From Robertmurraya_A mangrovi (GTDB lineage: Bacteria > Bacillota > Bacilli > Bacillales > Cytobacillaceae), in NCBI RefSeq assembly GCF_034427655.1, contig NZ_JAXOFX010000008.1, positions 1 through 64,000 on the forward strand: a stretch of 64,000 nt of DNA, written 5' to 3'. The first letter of the stretch is position 1, and each line of letters opens with the position of its first letter. This document shows positions 7,591-16,296 of this stretch, piece after piece. Both the position numbers and the translations under genes were made by a program. A model generated the notes under the pieces. It ran no database searches. It had not been told where the DNA came from and saw only the letters and a list, made by a program, of their open reading frames with translations.

Positions 7591-8649
7591 ATGCGTATGG
7601 ATACCATTCCTGTTCGAAAAGGGGAAGAACTTAATATAGAAAAACTAGAATCTTTTTTAAGAGAACACGTCGATTTACCACATGAACCATTAGAAATTTT
7701 GCAATTTTCTGCAGGACACTCCAATTTAACCTATCAACTGAAAGCGGGTACTTGGGAAGCCGTGCTAAGAAGACCTCCTCTTGGACCGGTTGCTCCAAAA
7801 GCTCATGATATGGAAAGAGAATACAAGATTATTTCGGAAATTCATCCGCTCTTTTCACCTGCACCAAAACCCATTCTATTTTCAAATGATCAATCAGTCG
7901 TGGGTGCTCCCTTTTTCTTAATGGAAAGAAAGCATGGAGTGGTTCTTGACACATGTTTCCCCGAAGGAACAGAGGTAACAAGCGAGCTTTGTAGGGATTT
8001 ATCTGAAACGATGGTCGATCAATTAGTAAAACTTCATTCTATTGACTATAAAGAAACAGGATTAACTGGAATTAGCAAGCCTACAGGATTTATGGAAAGG
8101 CAAGTTCACGGTTGGATTAATAGGTATGAACGAGCAAAAACAGATGAATTTAAAGAAGCTGAACATGTAATGAATTGGCTCGCAAGAAATGTACCTACTA
8201 ATCAAGAGTCAACGGTAATCCATTATGATTTTAAATTTAATAATGCGATGTTTAGTAGAGATTTCACATCAATGGTTGGCCTATTTGACTGGGAGATGAC
8301 GACGGTAGGTGATCCGTTAGCGGACTTAGGTGTGGCCATGAGCTACTGGACAGAAGCGGATGATCCCTATTTATTAAAGTCAGGTTTAGGTAAAGAGCCG
8401 ATAACGGTTCAAGAAGGGTTTTTATCCAGAAAAGAGTTCATTGAACTTTACGGGAAGAAAAGTGGAAGAGACGTCTCAAACATGGACTTTTATTTAGCTT
8501 TTGCCTATTTCAAGCTTGCTGTTATTTGCCAGCAGATTTATTACCGTTATAAAAAGGGGCAAACAGAAGATAAACGATTCTCAAAGTTTCATTATTTCGT
8601 GAATAGTTTATTAGTCCATGGAACGAATGTCATCTCAAAAGAGGCATAG
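7591..8649 (+). CDS. APH-fold kinase of the ACAD10/11-LvaA type
   Basis: This 352-aa phosphotransferase-family protein starts 8 bases after AGGAGG. The catalytic loop HYDFKFNNAMF (about residue 210; HxDxxxxN) and the metal-binding DWEMTTVGDPLADLG (about 228-242) are intact, and the N-lobe contains AGHSNLTYQL and VLRRPP. This pattern, in particular AGHSNLTY with RRPPLG, marks the kinase domain fused to ACAD in mammalian ACAD10/11 and the separate LvaA kinase, not aminoglycoside resistance enzymes. LvaA phosphorylates the 4-hydroxyl of 4-hydroxyacyl-CoA. The ACAD11-like partner is encoded at 1751, and a second ACAD lies downstream at 9498. Function is inferred by family and context. Confidence 0.82.
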   Translation: MRMDTIPVRKGEELNIEKLESFLREHVDLPHEPLEILQFSAGHSNLTYQLKAGTWEAVLRRPPLGPVAPKAHDMEREYKIISEIHPLFSPAPKPILFSNDQSVVGAPFFLMERKHGVVLDTCFPEGTEVTSELCRDLSETMVDQLVKLHSIDYKETGLTGISKPTGFMERQVHGWINRYERAKTDEFKEAEHVMNWLARNVPTNQESTVIHYDFKFNNAMFSRDFTSMVGLFDWEMTTVGDPLADLGVAMSYWTEADDPYLLKSGLGKEPITVQEGFLSRKEFIELYGKKSGRDVSNMDFYLAFAYFKLAVICQQIYYRYKKGQTEDKRFSKFHYFVNSLLVHGTNVISKEA

Positions 8650-8729
8650 ATTGATAGATAGAAATATAAATAGGTTTTTACCCAATTTACTAGAGGGTAG
8701 ACGATCTATTTTTTAAACGAGGTGAAGAA

Positions 8730-9476
8730 ATGCCGAAGATACATCTTTTGACGAGGAAAGAAGATATCAATGAAGCAAAATTAAGAGAAGGCAATAAAAT
8801 AGCGGTTGTTTTAGATGTTTTACTCGCAACAACGACGATTACTTCTGCATTAAATGATGGAGCGACAGAAGTCATTCCTGTAATGGATCGCTACGAGGCA
8901 GAAGCAATCAGTAAGAACTATCGAAAAGATGAATGTATTGTTGCTGGGGAGGAAAAGGCAAAGCCGATTGATGGTTTTGTGTACCCAAGTCCATTAATTA
9001 TCAGGCAGAACATCAAGGGAAAAAGGCTCATATTGTCTACAACGAATGGGACCGTTGCGTTGAGGAAATCCTCATCTGCTAAGAAAGTCTACGTTGCTTC
9101 CCTGCTGAACAATCAATCAGTAGCCGATCGAGTGAGAGTGGATCAAGAGGTTGATACCATTCTTGTCATTTGTTCAGGTAATTCTGGTGAATTTAGTTTG
9201 GAAGATTTTTATGGTGCGGGAAACTTTATTAGCTGCTTAGTTGATGATCATGAATCGGGTTTTGAATTAACCGATGCAGCAAGAGCAGCACTCTATTTTT
9301 ATATTGGCTGTGCGAAAGCGTATGATGTTTTGCTAGCGTCACACGTCGGTCATTTATTGGAGAAATATCATTCCTTAGATGAGCTTTTATTTGCCTCAAA
9401 AATTGGGAGCATCCAGCTAGTTCCTATTTTAGAAGGTCGAAAGGTCGTATTAGAGAATTCAGCTAAGTTATTGTAA
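8730..9476 (+). CDS. 2-phosphosulfolactate phosphatase family protein (ComB-like)
   Basis: This 248-aa protein has the ComB-family core: VVLDVLLATTTITSALNDGA (about 26-45; usually DVLRATTT, with Leu in place of Arg here), an Asp/Glu-rich metal site, GEEKAKPIDGF..PSP, LILSTTNGTVAL (about 107-118) and ICSGNSGEFSLEDFYGAG. ComB proteins dephosphorylate phosphosulfolactate in Mg2+-dependent fashion. A sulfonate role fits poorly with a beta-oxidation operon, so here the enzyme may act on another phosphorylated hydroxy acid, possibly linked to the kinase gene 80 bases upstream. Good ribosome site (GAGGTG). Confidence 0.78.
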   Translation: MPKIHLLTRKEDINEAKLREGNKIAVVLDVLLATTTITSALNDGATEVIPVMDRYEAEAISKNYRKDECIVAGEEKAKPIDGFVYPSPLIIRQNIKGKRLILSTTNGTVALRKSSSAKKVYVASLLNNQSVADRVRVDQEVDTILVICSGNSGEFSLEDFYGAGNFISCLVDDHESGFELTDAARAALYFYIGCAKAYDVLLASHVGHLLEKYHSLDELLFASKIGSIQLVPILEGRKVVLENSAKLL

Positions 9477-9497
9477 TAGCCTTACGGGAGGTACGAA

Positions 9498-11270
9498 ATG
9501 AAAACAAATGAACGAAATATAGGAGCGGCTTTCCTTTATAAAAAAACTAGTTTAGAAGATGTATTTACACCAGAGGATTTTACAGACGAACATCGAATGA
9601 TTCGCTCTACTGCTAAGCAGTTTATCGAAAAAGAGATTCAACCTTATAAAGATGAAATTGAAAATCAAGACTTTGAAAAAGTAGTTTCGCTCCTTAGAAA
9701 AGCTGGAGATTTGGGATTGCTGGCACATAGTATTCCTGAGAATTATGGTGGGTTAGGTTTAGATAAGGTTAGTAAAGGGATCGTAGGGGAAATGGTTGGC
9801 CCGGCCAGTGGCTATAGTGTTGCCCATTCAAATCATACATGTATTGCTACCCTTCCTATTACGTATTTCGGTACACCCGAACAAAAAGCAAAATATTTGC
9901 CGAAAATGGCATCGGGTGAGTGGATTGGTGCTTACTGTTTAACCGAACCGAACGCGGGCTCAGATGCCTTAGCTTCCCAAACAACGGCTCGATTAAATGA
10001 AGTAGGAACTCACTATTTACTAAACGGATCAAAACTTTATATCACAAATGCGATTTTCTCGCATACGTTTATCGTTTACGCGAAGGTAGATGGACAACAT
10101 TTTACTGCTTTTATAGTAGAAAAAGGCTTTCCAGGAATTTCTTTTGGACCAGAAGAGGAAAAAATGGGGATCAAAGGATCTTCAACTAGAACGGTCATTT
10201 TTGAAGATTGTGAAGTTCCTGTAGAGAATTTACTTGGTGAGATTGGAAAAGGCCATGTGATTGCTTTAAATGTATTAAATTTAGGGCGATTCAATTTAGG
10301 GTCTGCTTGTATGGGAGCAGCTAAATTTGGGTTGAGTAAAGCGGTTCAATTTATTCAAGAACGGAAACAGTTTGGGCGTTCCATTGGTGAATTTCCTGCT
10401 TCTAAGGAAAAAGTGGGACAGATGGCCGCACAAATTTATGCAGCAGAGTCTGTGCAATATCGAACCGCTCATTTATTAGAAGAATCACTCGGAGATCTAT
10501 ATGAAACGAATGATATAAAATTGGTTGGAAAAAGAATGAGTGAATATGCAACCGAATGTGCCATTTGTAAAGTGTTCGGTTCGGAAACACTAGATTATGT
10601 TGCGGATGAAACCCTTCAGCTTCATGGTGGTGCAGGTTTCATTAAAGACTATGGAATTGAACAAATGTACCGTGACTCAAGAATTAATCGGATCTTTGAG
10701 GGTACGAATGAAATTAATCGTCTGTTAATCCCAACCCATTTGTTTCGTAAAGTAATGAAGGGCGAGGTTGATTTACATGGAAAGGTTCAGGAAGCACTTC
10801 TTGAACTTCAAAAGTCTCCCTCTCCTTATGAAGGGGCTTTGGTGAAAGAACGTGAAGCAATTGATTTGTACCGAAATGTCTTTTTATTATGCGCAGGGTT
10901 GGCCTTTGATGCATTTGGTGAAGAGCTTGTACATGAACAAGAAACATTAATGAGATTAGCAGACATAGCTATTGCTCTTTATTCTGCAGAATCTGTTGTA
11001 TACCGAACCTATAAATCTATTTTACAAAGTGGTGAAGAAGTCAATAACTTGAAGGTTGACTTAACAAGGACATACTTAGAGGCAGCAACTTGGGAGGTAG
11101 AACGACTCTCACGTAGTTTAGTTAATCAATTAACAGATGGGGAAAAACAAGTCAATCTTATTAAACTTTTAATGAGAGAATGTAGTCGTTTTACATCATT
11201 CGGTAAATCGTTTGAGAGAAATCGGGGTATTGCGGAGAAACAATATGATGCAAACCAGTTTGTTTGTTGA
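9498..11270 (+). CDS. Acyl-CoA dehydrogenase, long form (FadE-like)
   Basis: This 590-aa enzyme matches the long Bacillus FadE/very-long-chain type: a normal 400-residue ACAD core plus a C-terminal helical extension of about 180 residues. Core motifs are AYCLTEPNAGSDA (about 153-165), GTNGSK-like LNGSKLYITNA, RKQFGRSIGEF, LHGGAGFIKDYGIEQMYRD and the catalytic-Glu string IFEGTNEINR (about 400). It introduces the 2,3-double bond of acyl-CoAs and passes electrons to ETF. It follows the ComB-like gene by 21 bases and is separated from the next SDR by repeat array B. Confidence 0.9.
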   Translation: MKTNERNIGAAFLYKKTSLEDVFTPEDFTDEHRMIRSTAKQFIEKEIQPYKDEIENQDFEKVVSLLRKAGDLGLLAHSIPENYGGLGLDKVSKGIVGEMVGPASGYSVAHSNHTCIATLPITYFGTPEQKAKYLPKMASGEWIGAYCLTEPNAGSDALASQTTARLNEVGTHYLLNGSKLYITNAIFSHTFIVYAKVDGQHFTAFIVEKGFPGISFGPEEEKMGIKGSSTRTVIFEDCEVPVENLLGEIGKGHVIALNVLNLGRFNLGSACMGAAKFGLSKAVQFIQERKQFGRSIGEFPASKEKVGQMAAQIYAAESVQYRTAHLLEESLGDLYETNDIKLVGKRMSEYATECAICKVFGSETLDYVADETLQLHGGAGFIKDYGIEQMYRDSRINRIFEGTNEINRLLIPTHLFRKVMKGEVDLHGKVQEALLELQKSPSPYEGALVKEREAIDLYRNVFLLCAGLAFDAFGEELVHEQETLMRLADIAIALYSAESVVYRTYKSILQSGEEVNNLKVDLTRTYLEAATWEVERLSRSLVNQLTDGEKQVNLIKLLMRECSRFTSFGKSFERNRGIAEKQYDANQFVC

Positions 11271-11360
11271 AGGAACGGTTCTGAATGCTAGTCATTTCCA
11301 CCGTATGAGAGGTTTTCCACGGTAACTTAGAGAAAGTGGAGCTTGCTCTAATAAAAATAA

Positions 11361-11510
11361 CTGCAAAATTCTAAAGATAACAGCGTTTGCTTGAATATAT
11401 CCGCGAAAAATTAAGGATATCCGCGTTTATCTGATTATATCCGCGGTCAGTCGTAAATATCCGCGAAAAAATGAATATATCCGCGTTTATTTCATTTTAT
11501 CCGCGAAAGC
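11361..11510. repeat. 20-bp-period array B (ATATCCGCG units)
   Basis: CCGCG starts at 11401, 11421, 11441, 11461, 11481 and 11501, exactly every 20 bases, each preceded by TAT or ATAT and followed alternately by an A-rich or TTTAT tail. Two weaker units (CTGCAAAA at 11361, CAGCGTTT at 11381) hold the same register. The array lies between an ACAD gene and an SDR gene, as does array A, but its core sequence differs. Confidence 0.88.
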
Positions 11511-11552
11511 AGAAATTTGCTTTGTCTGGAAATAGAAGGAGGGAAATGCATA

Positions 11553-12329
11553 GTGAGATTTTCACAAACCGTGGCATTGATCACTGGAGCTGGAAGCGGA
11601 ATCGGTAAAGCAGCAGCTATCAGACTAGCAAACGAAGGCGCAAAAGTTCTTTTAGTAGGAAGAACGAAAAGAAAGCTTGAAGATGTCGCATACGAAATTA
11701 ATGCAACGAAAAAAATCCCCATGGCTGACATTTTCACAGCGGATGTGACAGATGAGGAAGACGTTAAGGAATTAGCTCAATTTGTTGAGGAACAATACGG
11801 AGACCTTCATGTGCTTATTAACAATGCTGGAGGCTCTAAGCATGGGAGAATACTAGAAACATCCGAACAAGATTGGGATTACGTACAGAATGTTAATTTA
11901 AAAAGTATTTTCTTAGTTTCTAAGTGGTTGGGCAGATTCATGGTCAATCGAGTAAAAGAAGAAGATGCTACATCTTTCCGTTCGATTGTAAATGTGGCGT
12001 CATTGTCAGGACATCAGGCCGGAGCGATGATTCCCCACTATAGCGCTGCAAAAGCAGGGGCTATTAATTTAACAAAATCTTTAGCCCTTGAGTTTGCTCC
12101 ATATGGGATTCATGTAAATTCCATTTCACCAGGCTTTGTCGAAACTCCTTTAACAGAAGGCGGACTTCAAAATGAGCAATTTGTAAAAGCCATTCAGCGA
12201 AATACGGCATTAAAAAGAGTAGGTCAGCCTGATGAAATCGCAAATGTCATTGCCTTCTTAGCTTCAAGTGAAGCCTCTTATATGACAGGTACGGATGTAT
12301 TGGTTGATGGTGGTTGGTTAATTATGTAG
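11553..12329 (+). CDS. SDR-family oxidoreductase
   Basis: This 258-aa classical SDR has TGAGSGIG (near residue 12), NNAGG (about 93), VNVASLSG with catalytic Ser (about 150), YSAAKAG (about 165) and YMTGTDVLVDGG at the C-terminus. I take GTG at 11553 as the start because AGAAGGAGGG lies 9 bases upstream; the reading frame remains open to 11517 but that part lacks a ribosome site and overlaps the repeat array. Arg-Thr-Lys after beta-2 (VGRTKRK) points to NADP(H). Next gene is an enoyl-CoA hydratase 34 bases on. Confidence 0.85.
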   Translation: MRFSQTVALITGAGSGIGKAAAIRLANEGAKVLLVGRTKRKLEDVAYEINATKKIPMADIFTADVTDEEDVKELAQFVEEQYGDLHVLINNAGGSKHGRILETSEQDWDYVQNVNLKSIFLVSKWLGRFMVNRVKEEDATSFRSIVNVASLSGHQAGAMIPHYSAAKAGAINLTKSLALEFAPYGIHVNSISPGFVETPLTEGGLQNEQFVKAIQRNTALKRVGQPDEIANVIAFLASSEASYMTGTDVLVDGGWLIM

Positions 12330-12363
12330 CTTTTTATAAAAATACCAAAAGGGGGATTCAAGT

Positions 12364-13143
12364 ATGGCTGAGCAACATTTATTAATCGATATACAAGGTC
12401 CGGTAATGACGTTAACATTAAATCGCCCAGAAAGCTTAAATGCATTTAGTCCTGAAATGATTTTAGGATTAACGCAAGCTTTACGAGATGCACAAGAAAA
12501 CGACGAAATCAGAGCAATTGTTTTAGCGGGAGCGGGTCGTTCCTTTAGTGCAGGTGGAGACGTCAAAACGATGGGGCAAGCGAATGCTTCTCAAGTCTAT
12601 GAACATATTGGAAAGTTAAATGAGTGTATTTTAGCTTTTAAAGAGACAGAGAAACCAATCATTGCGGTTGTTCATGGCTTTGCGGCCGGAGCAGGCTTTA
12701 ACCTTGTCCTTGCGTGCGATCTGATTATAGCCGCTAATGACAGTAAATTTGCTTTAAGTTTTTCGCAAGTTGGCTTAATTTCTGACGGTGGAGGCTCCTA
12801 TTTCCTACCAAAATTAATTGGGCCTCATTTAGCCAAACAGTTTTTCTTTAGTGCAGAACCCATCCCTGCAGAAAGACTATATCAACTGGGCGTTATTAAT
12901 CAATTGGTGCCCCTTGAAAAACTTCAAGAAGAAACGGTTAATTTGGCTACTAAACTAGCTCATGGCCCTAGTAAGTCTTTTGGTATGCAAAAGAAAATCA
13001 TTGAACATTCTTTCACTGCCCCATTAGAAGAGATTCTAGAGCAAGAGCGCATTACCCAGACTTTGATGGTTACAACGGAAGATCATCTAGAAGGCATTCA
13101 AGCTTTTAAAGAAAAAAGAAGACCTAATTTTCAAGGCAAATAG
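12364..13143 (+). CDS. Enoyl-CoA hydratase/isomerase family protein
   Basis: This 259-aa crotonase-fold protein shows LNRPESLNAFSPEM (about 20), the oxyanion-hole strings AGRSFSAGGDV (about 58-68) and AVVHGFAAGAGFNLVLACDLIIA (about 100-122). The position of the first catalytic Glu of hydratases is Ala-Gly here, while SDGGGSYFLPKLIG (about 142-155) resembles the PaaG/isomerase group with Asp. It hydrates or isomerises enoyl-CoA in the pathway. It is translated 15 bases ahead of the next gene, so tight coupling is likely. Confidence 0.88.
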   Translation: MAEQHLLIDIQGPVMTLTLNRPESLNAFSPEMILGLTQALRDAQENDEIRAIVLAGAGRSFSAGGDVKTMGQANASQVYEHIGKLNECILAFKETEKPIIAVVHGFAAGAGFNLVLACDLIIAANDSKFALSFSQVGLISDGGGSYFLPKLIGPHLAKQFFFSAEPIPAERLYQLGVINQLVPLEKLQEETVNLATKLAHGPSKSFGMQKKIIEHSFTAPLEEILEQERITQTLMVTTEDHLEGIQAFKEKRRPNFQGK

Positions 13144-13158
13144 GGAGGAAAAAATATA

Positions 13159-14133
13159 ATGAGAGCAATTCAACTAACGGAATACGGTGGACCAGAAGTT
13201 TTAAAATATATTGAATTAGATAAACCGACTCCAAAAGGATATGAGGTATTGATTGAAGTTCATGCTGTTGGAGTCAATTATGCAGATACGGCACGTAGAG
13301 AAGGACAATACGTGGTCAAAACTCCTCTACCTTTTATACCAGGAGCAGAAGTAGCAGGTGTTGTAGTGGAAGTAGGCAATCAAGTGAGCCACATTAAACC
13401 AGGAACAAGGGTTGTAAGTTTAATTGAATCTGGTGGTTATGCGGAGTTTGCCATTGCGGATGGCCGAGGGGTCATTCCGCTTCCTGAATCATTAAGCTTT
13501 GAGCTAGCAGCTGCTCTCCCCCTTCAAGGACTGAGTGCCTATCATATCTTGAAAACAATGGGTAGATTAGAAGAAGGGGAATCGGTCCTTGTTCATGCAG
13601 CAGCAGGTGGAGTTGGAACAATTGCTGTTCAGCTTGCTAAAATTTTCGGTGCTGGCACGGTCATTGCAACCGCTAGTACGGATGAAAAATTAGCTCTTGC
13701 TCGTGAGATGGGAGCGGATGTTCTTATTAACTATACGGAAGATGGTTGGGAAGACAAAGTACTAGAAGCAACTGGTGGAAAAGGAGTAAATGTGGCCCTA
13801 GAAATGGCTGGTGGAGATATTTTTAATAAAACCCTTAAGTGTCTAGCTACATCGGGTAGATTGGTTATTTATGGTGTTGCTAGTGGAGAGCAAAGTAGAT
13901 TTTATCCCTCTTCTTTAATGGCTCGTAATCAATCTGTCATTGGCTTTTTCCTACCTCAAATCATGAGAAAGCCTGAACTACTTCAACCGAGTCTTCAAGA
14001 ATTGTTCACGTATTTAGGGGACGGAAGATTAAAGCTAACGATTGGTGAAGTTTTTCCTCTAGAGGATGCAGCTAGAGTTCACACTTTATTACAGTCCCGC
14101 CAAACAAAAGGAAAGTTAATCCTAAAACCTTAA
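13159..14133 (+). CDS. NADPH:quinone oxidoreductase-like zinc-free MDR protein
   Basis: This 324-aa medium-chain dehydrogenase/reductase has GAEVAGVVVEVG (about 62), VHAAAGGVGTIAVQLAK (about 147-163, Rossmann AAxGGVG) and AREMGADVLINY. It lacks the Cys zinc ligands of alcohol dehydrogenases, as in the quinone reductase/enoyl reductase branch. It likely reduces an enoyl- or quinone-type substrate with NADPH. It is the last gene before a strong terminator, in the same operon as the enoyl-CoA hydratase. Confidence 0.88.
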   Translation: MRAIQLTEYGGPEVLKYIELDKPTPKGYEVLIEVHAVGVNYADTARREGQYVVKTPLPFIPGAEVAGVVVEVGNQVSHIKPGTRVVSLIESGGYAEFAIADGRGVIPLPESLSFELAAALPLQGLSAYHILKTMGRLEEGESVLVHAAAGGVGTIAVQLAKIFGAGTVIATASTDEKLALAREMGADVLINYTEDGWEDKVLEATGGKGVNVALEMAGGDIFNKTLKCLATSGRLVIYGVASGEQSRFYPSSLMARNQSVIGFFLPQIMRKPELLQPSLQELFTYLGDGRLKLTIGEVFPLEDAARVHTLLQSRQTKGKLILKP

Positions 14134-14137
14134 CAAC

Positions 14138-14175
14138 CTAAGAAGGCCGCTTCTAACAGCGGCCTTCTATTAAAA
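14138..14175 (+). terminator. Strong intrinsic terminator
   Basis: AGAAGGCCGCT and AGCGGCCTTCT form an 11-bp GC-rich stem with a short loop, followed by ATTAAAAAA. The T run on the + strand is weak, but the stem is the strongest of the island. Confidence 0.7.
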
Positions 14176-14197
14176 AATACTAGGTGGTGCTTAATAT

Positions 14198-15193
14198 ATG
14201 ACAGTCATTAACACAGTAACTGGTCCGATTACGGTTGATCAATTAGGAAAAACATTGATTCATGAGCACTTTATATTTGGCTACCCAGGTTTTCAAGGTG
14301 ATATTACGTTAGGAGCTTTTAATGAAATAGAGGCCTTAGAAATGGCCGTAAATGTTGCACGGCAAATTCAGAGCTATGGTATTCAGACGGTTGTTGACCC
14401 TACGCCAAATGAGTGCGGCAGAAATCCTCAATTTTTACAAAAAGTCTCTGAAGCAACTGGGCTGCAAATCATATGTGCTACTGGTTACTACTATGAAGGA
14501 GAAGGAGCTACACCTTACTTTAAGTTCCGTCAGGCATTAGGAACAGCGGAAGAAGAAATCTATGAAATGTTTATAAAAGAAATAACAGAAGGAATCGGTG
14601 GTACGGAAATTAAGGCTGGAGTAATTAAACTAGCCTCTAGCAAGGATCAGATCACTGAATATGAGAAGATGTTTTTCCGCGCTGGAGCTCGTGCTCAACA
14701 AGAAACAGGGGTCGTCATTCTTACACATACACAAGAAGGAACCATGGGGCCTGAACAAGCAAGAATGTTAATTGAGCTTGGAGCGGACCCAAGCAAAATC
14801 ATCATCGGCCATATGTGTGGAAACATCAATCTTGATTATCACAAAGAGGTCTTGGACCAAGGAGTTAGAATTGGAATGGACCGATTCGGCATTCAAGGAA
14901 TGGTCGGGGCCCCTTTTGATCATGAAAGAATTCAAACTCTATTAAGTCTAATTCAAGAAGGCTATGAAGATCAAATCCTACTAGCCCATGATACGGTGAA
15001 TATTTGGTTAGGCCGTCCACCTGTAATGAATGAGCAAATAACTAAAATTATGGAAAACTGGCATCCAGCTCATTTATTTATGAACGTCCTTCCAAACTTG
15101 AGACAAAACGGAGTGACAGAGTTACAAATTGACAAAATGATTGGAGATAATGCAAAAGCACTATTTGCGGGTGCAAAAACAAAGGTTGGATGA
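14198..15193 (+). CDS. Phosphotriesterase-family hydrolase (probable lactonase, PLL type)
   Basis: This 331-aa amidohydrolase-fold protein has the binuclear metal site of the phosphotriesterase family: HEH (residues 23-25), the carbamylated Lys in AGVIKLAS (about 148), THT (about 178), IIGHMCG (about 205) and LLAHD (about 268). Members close to it are lactonases that open gamma- and delta-lactones or acyl-homoserine lactones; organophosphate activity is usually a side activity. Opening a gamma-lactone yields a 4-hydroxy acid, exactly the substrate class of the ACAD11/APH pair nearby. That link is inference. The gene sits alone between two terminator-like hairpins. Confidence 0.85.
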   Translation: MTVINTVTGPITVDQLGKTLIHEHFIFGYPGFQGDITLGAFNEIEALEMAVNVARQIQSYGIQTVVDPTPNECGRNPQFLQKVSEATGLQIICATGYYYEGEGATPYFKFRQALGTAEEEIYEMFIKEITEGIGGTEIKAGVIKLASSKDQITEYEKMFFRAGARAQQETGVVILTHTQEGTMGPEQARMLIELGADPSKIIIGHMCGNINLDYHKEVLDQGVRIGMDRFGIQGMVGAPFDHERIQTLLSLIQEGYEDQILLAHDTVNIWLGRPPVMNEQITKIMENWHPAHLFMNVLPNLRQNGVTELQIDKMIGDNAKALFAGAKTKVG

Positions 15194-15201
15194 TTGATTC
15201 T

Positions 15202-15243
15202 CACAAGTAAGGCCTGGAGGGGGAATCTGGGTCTTACTTTGAA
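15202..15243 (+). terminator. Probable terminator after the lactonase gene
   Basis: AAGTAAGGCC pairs imperfectly with GGGTCTTACTT; only a short T stretch follows. Confidence 0.45.
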
Positions 15244-15287
15244 CTATTTTTTAGAAAAAATAGACTAAATAATAGTTAGACAATCAT

Positions 15288-16289
15288 ATGTTAAATTGTA
15301 TTGGATTAATTTTACAATCCTATAAGGAGTGGGGTCCTATTCAAAAAATTGTACCTATAAAACTAGAAACTCCTTTTTCCGAAGGTTTTGTATATGTATT
15401 TGCTGTTTTAGGGGATACGGCCACACTCATAGATACTGGAAATCCTGGAGAAAAGTCGTTTTATGAGTTGAAATCTCAATTAAGACAAAATGGTTTAGAG
15501 TTTAAGGATTTTGATCACATTGTTTTAACCCATATGCATACCGATCATTATGGTGGCGTTCGACTCATTCAAGAGGAAGTATTATTACCTGTTTACGTTC
15601 ATGAGTTAGCCCGTCCTATTATTACTGGTGGTATATATGAGTTTCATAGAATGAACGAATTCTTTAATCAGTTTTTAATACAATGTGGGGCCACTCCTCT
15701 CGTACATCAGTATCGACGGAAATATATAGAGGAGAATTGGGAAAATGTCCATTACATAAAGAATGGTGACAGCATTTCTATTGGTGGTTCTCCTTATAAA
15801 GTCTATCATGTACCAGGGCATAGCCAAACGGATATTCTCTTGGTGAATCATGAAAATGGGTTCACTTTCGTAGGAGACCATTTAATCGCTGAACTATCTG
15901 TAAACGCTTTCATAGAACCTCCAAAACCAGATTCTAATAACAGACCTAAACCGTTACTTCAATACAGGGAATCGCTCAGTCAGGCAAAAAATTTACCTTT
16001 AGGAGTCTGTTATTCAAGCCATGGTCAGCCTTTTCAAGAACATGCAAAATTAATTGATCAAAGGCTAATGGAACATGAAAACAGATGTTCGAACATACAT
16101 AAAATCCTACAATCAGGTCAAAAAAGTATCTTTGAAATTTGTCAGGAGATGTATCCACGATTAAAAGGAACCTCTGTGTTTCTTGGATTATCCCAAATAC
16201 AAGGGCATCTTGACTTAATGGAAGAAAGAGAGCTTGTTTCTTCAGAAGAAATAAATGAAATCCTGTATTATCGACTAAGGTCTGATTAA
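15288..16289 (+). CDS. Metallo-beta-lactamase-fold hydrolase
   Basis: This protein of up to 333 aa contains the MBL signature LTHMHTDHYGG (HxHxDH, about residue 80), a third His in VPGHSQTDILL (about 175) and the bridging Asp in FVGDHLIAE (about 195). The C-terminal third looks like a winged-helix tail, as in glyoxalase II-like and LACTB2-like members. Likely substrates are thioesters or lactones. The ATG at 15288 has no ribosome site; AAGGAGTGGGG at about 15324 would fit a later start (ATT at about 15341), so the N-terminus is uncertain. The downstream ligase follows by 7 bases. Confidence 0.75.
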   Translation: MLNCIGLILQSYKEWGPIQKIVPIKLETPFSEGFVYVFAVLGDTATLIDTGNPGEKSFYELKSQLRQNGLEFKDFDHIVLTHMHTDHYGGVRLIQEEVLLPVYVHELARPIITGGIYEFHRMNEFFNQFLIQCGATPLVHQYRRKYIEENWENVHYIKNGDSISIGGSPYKVYHVPGHSQTDILLVNHENGFTFVGDHLIAELSVNAFIEPPKPDSNNRPKPLLQYRESLSQAKNLPLGVCYSSHGQPFQEHAKLIDQRLMEHENRCSNIHKILQSGQKSIFEICQEMYPRLKGTSVFLGLSQIQGHLDLMEERELVSSEEINEILYYRLRSD

Positions 16290-16296
16290 GGAGTGG

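Noticed and set aside
7591..8649. Aminoglycoside resistance phosphotransferase
   Set aside because: AGHSNLTY and RRPPLG, plus the context of acyl-CoA genes, place it with ACAD10/11-type kinases.
8650..8729. Terminator before the ComB-like gene
   Set aside because: Only a weak 5-6 bp TAGAT/ATCTA stem with a large loop; not enough to call.
14138..14175. TetR-like operator
   Set aside because: The perfect GC-rich inverted repeat lies directly after a stop codon and fits a terminator better.
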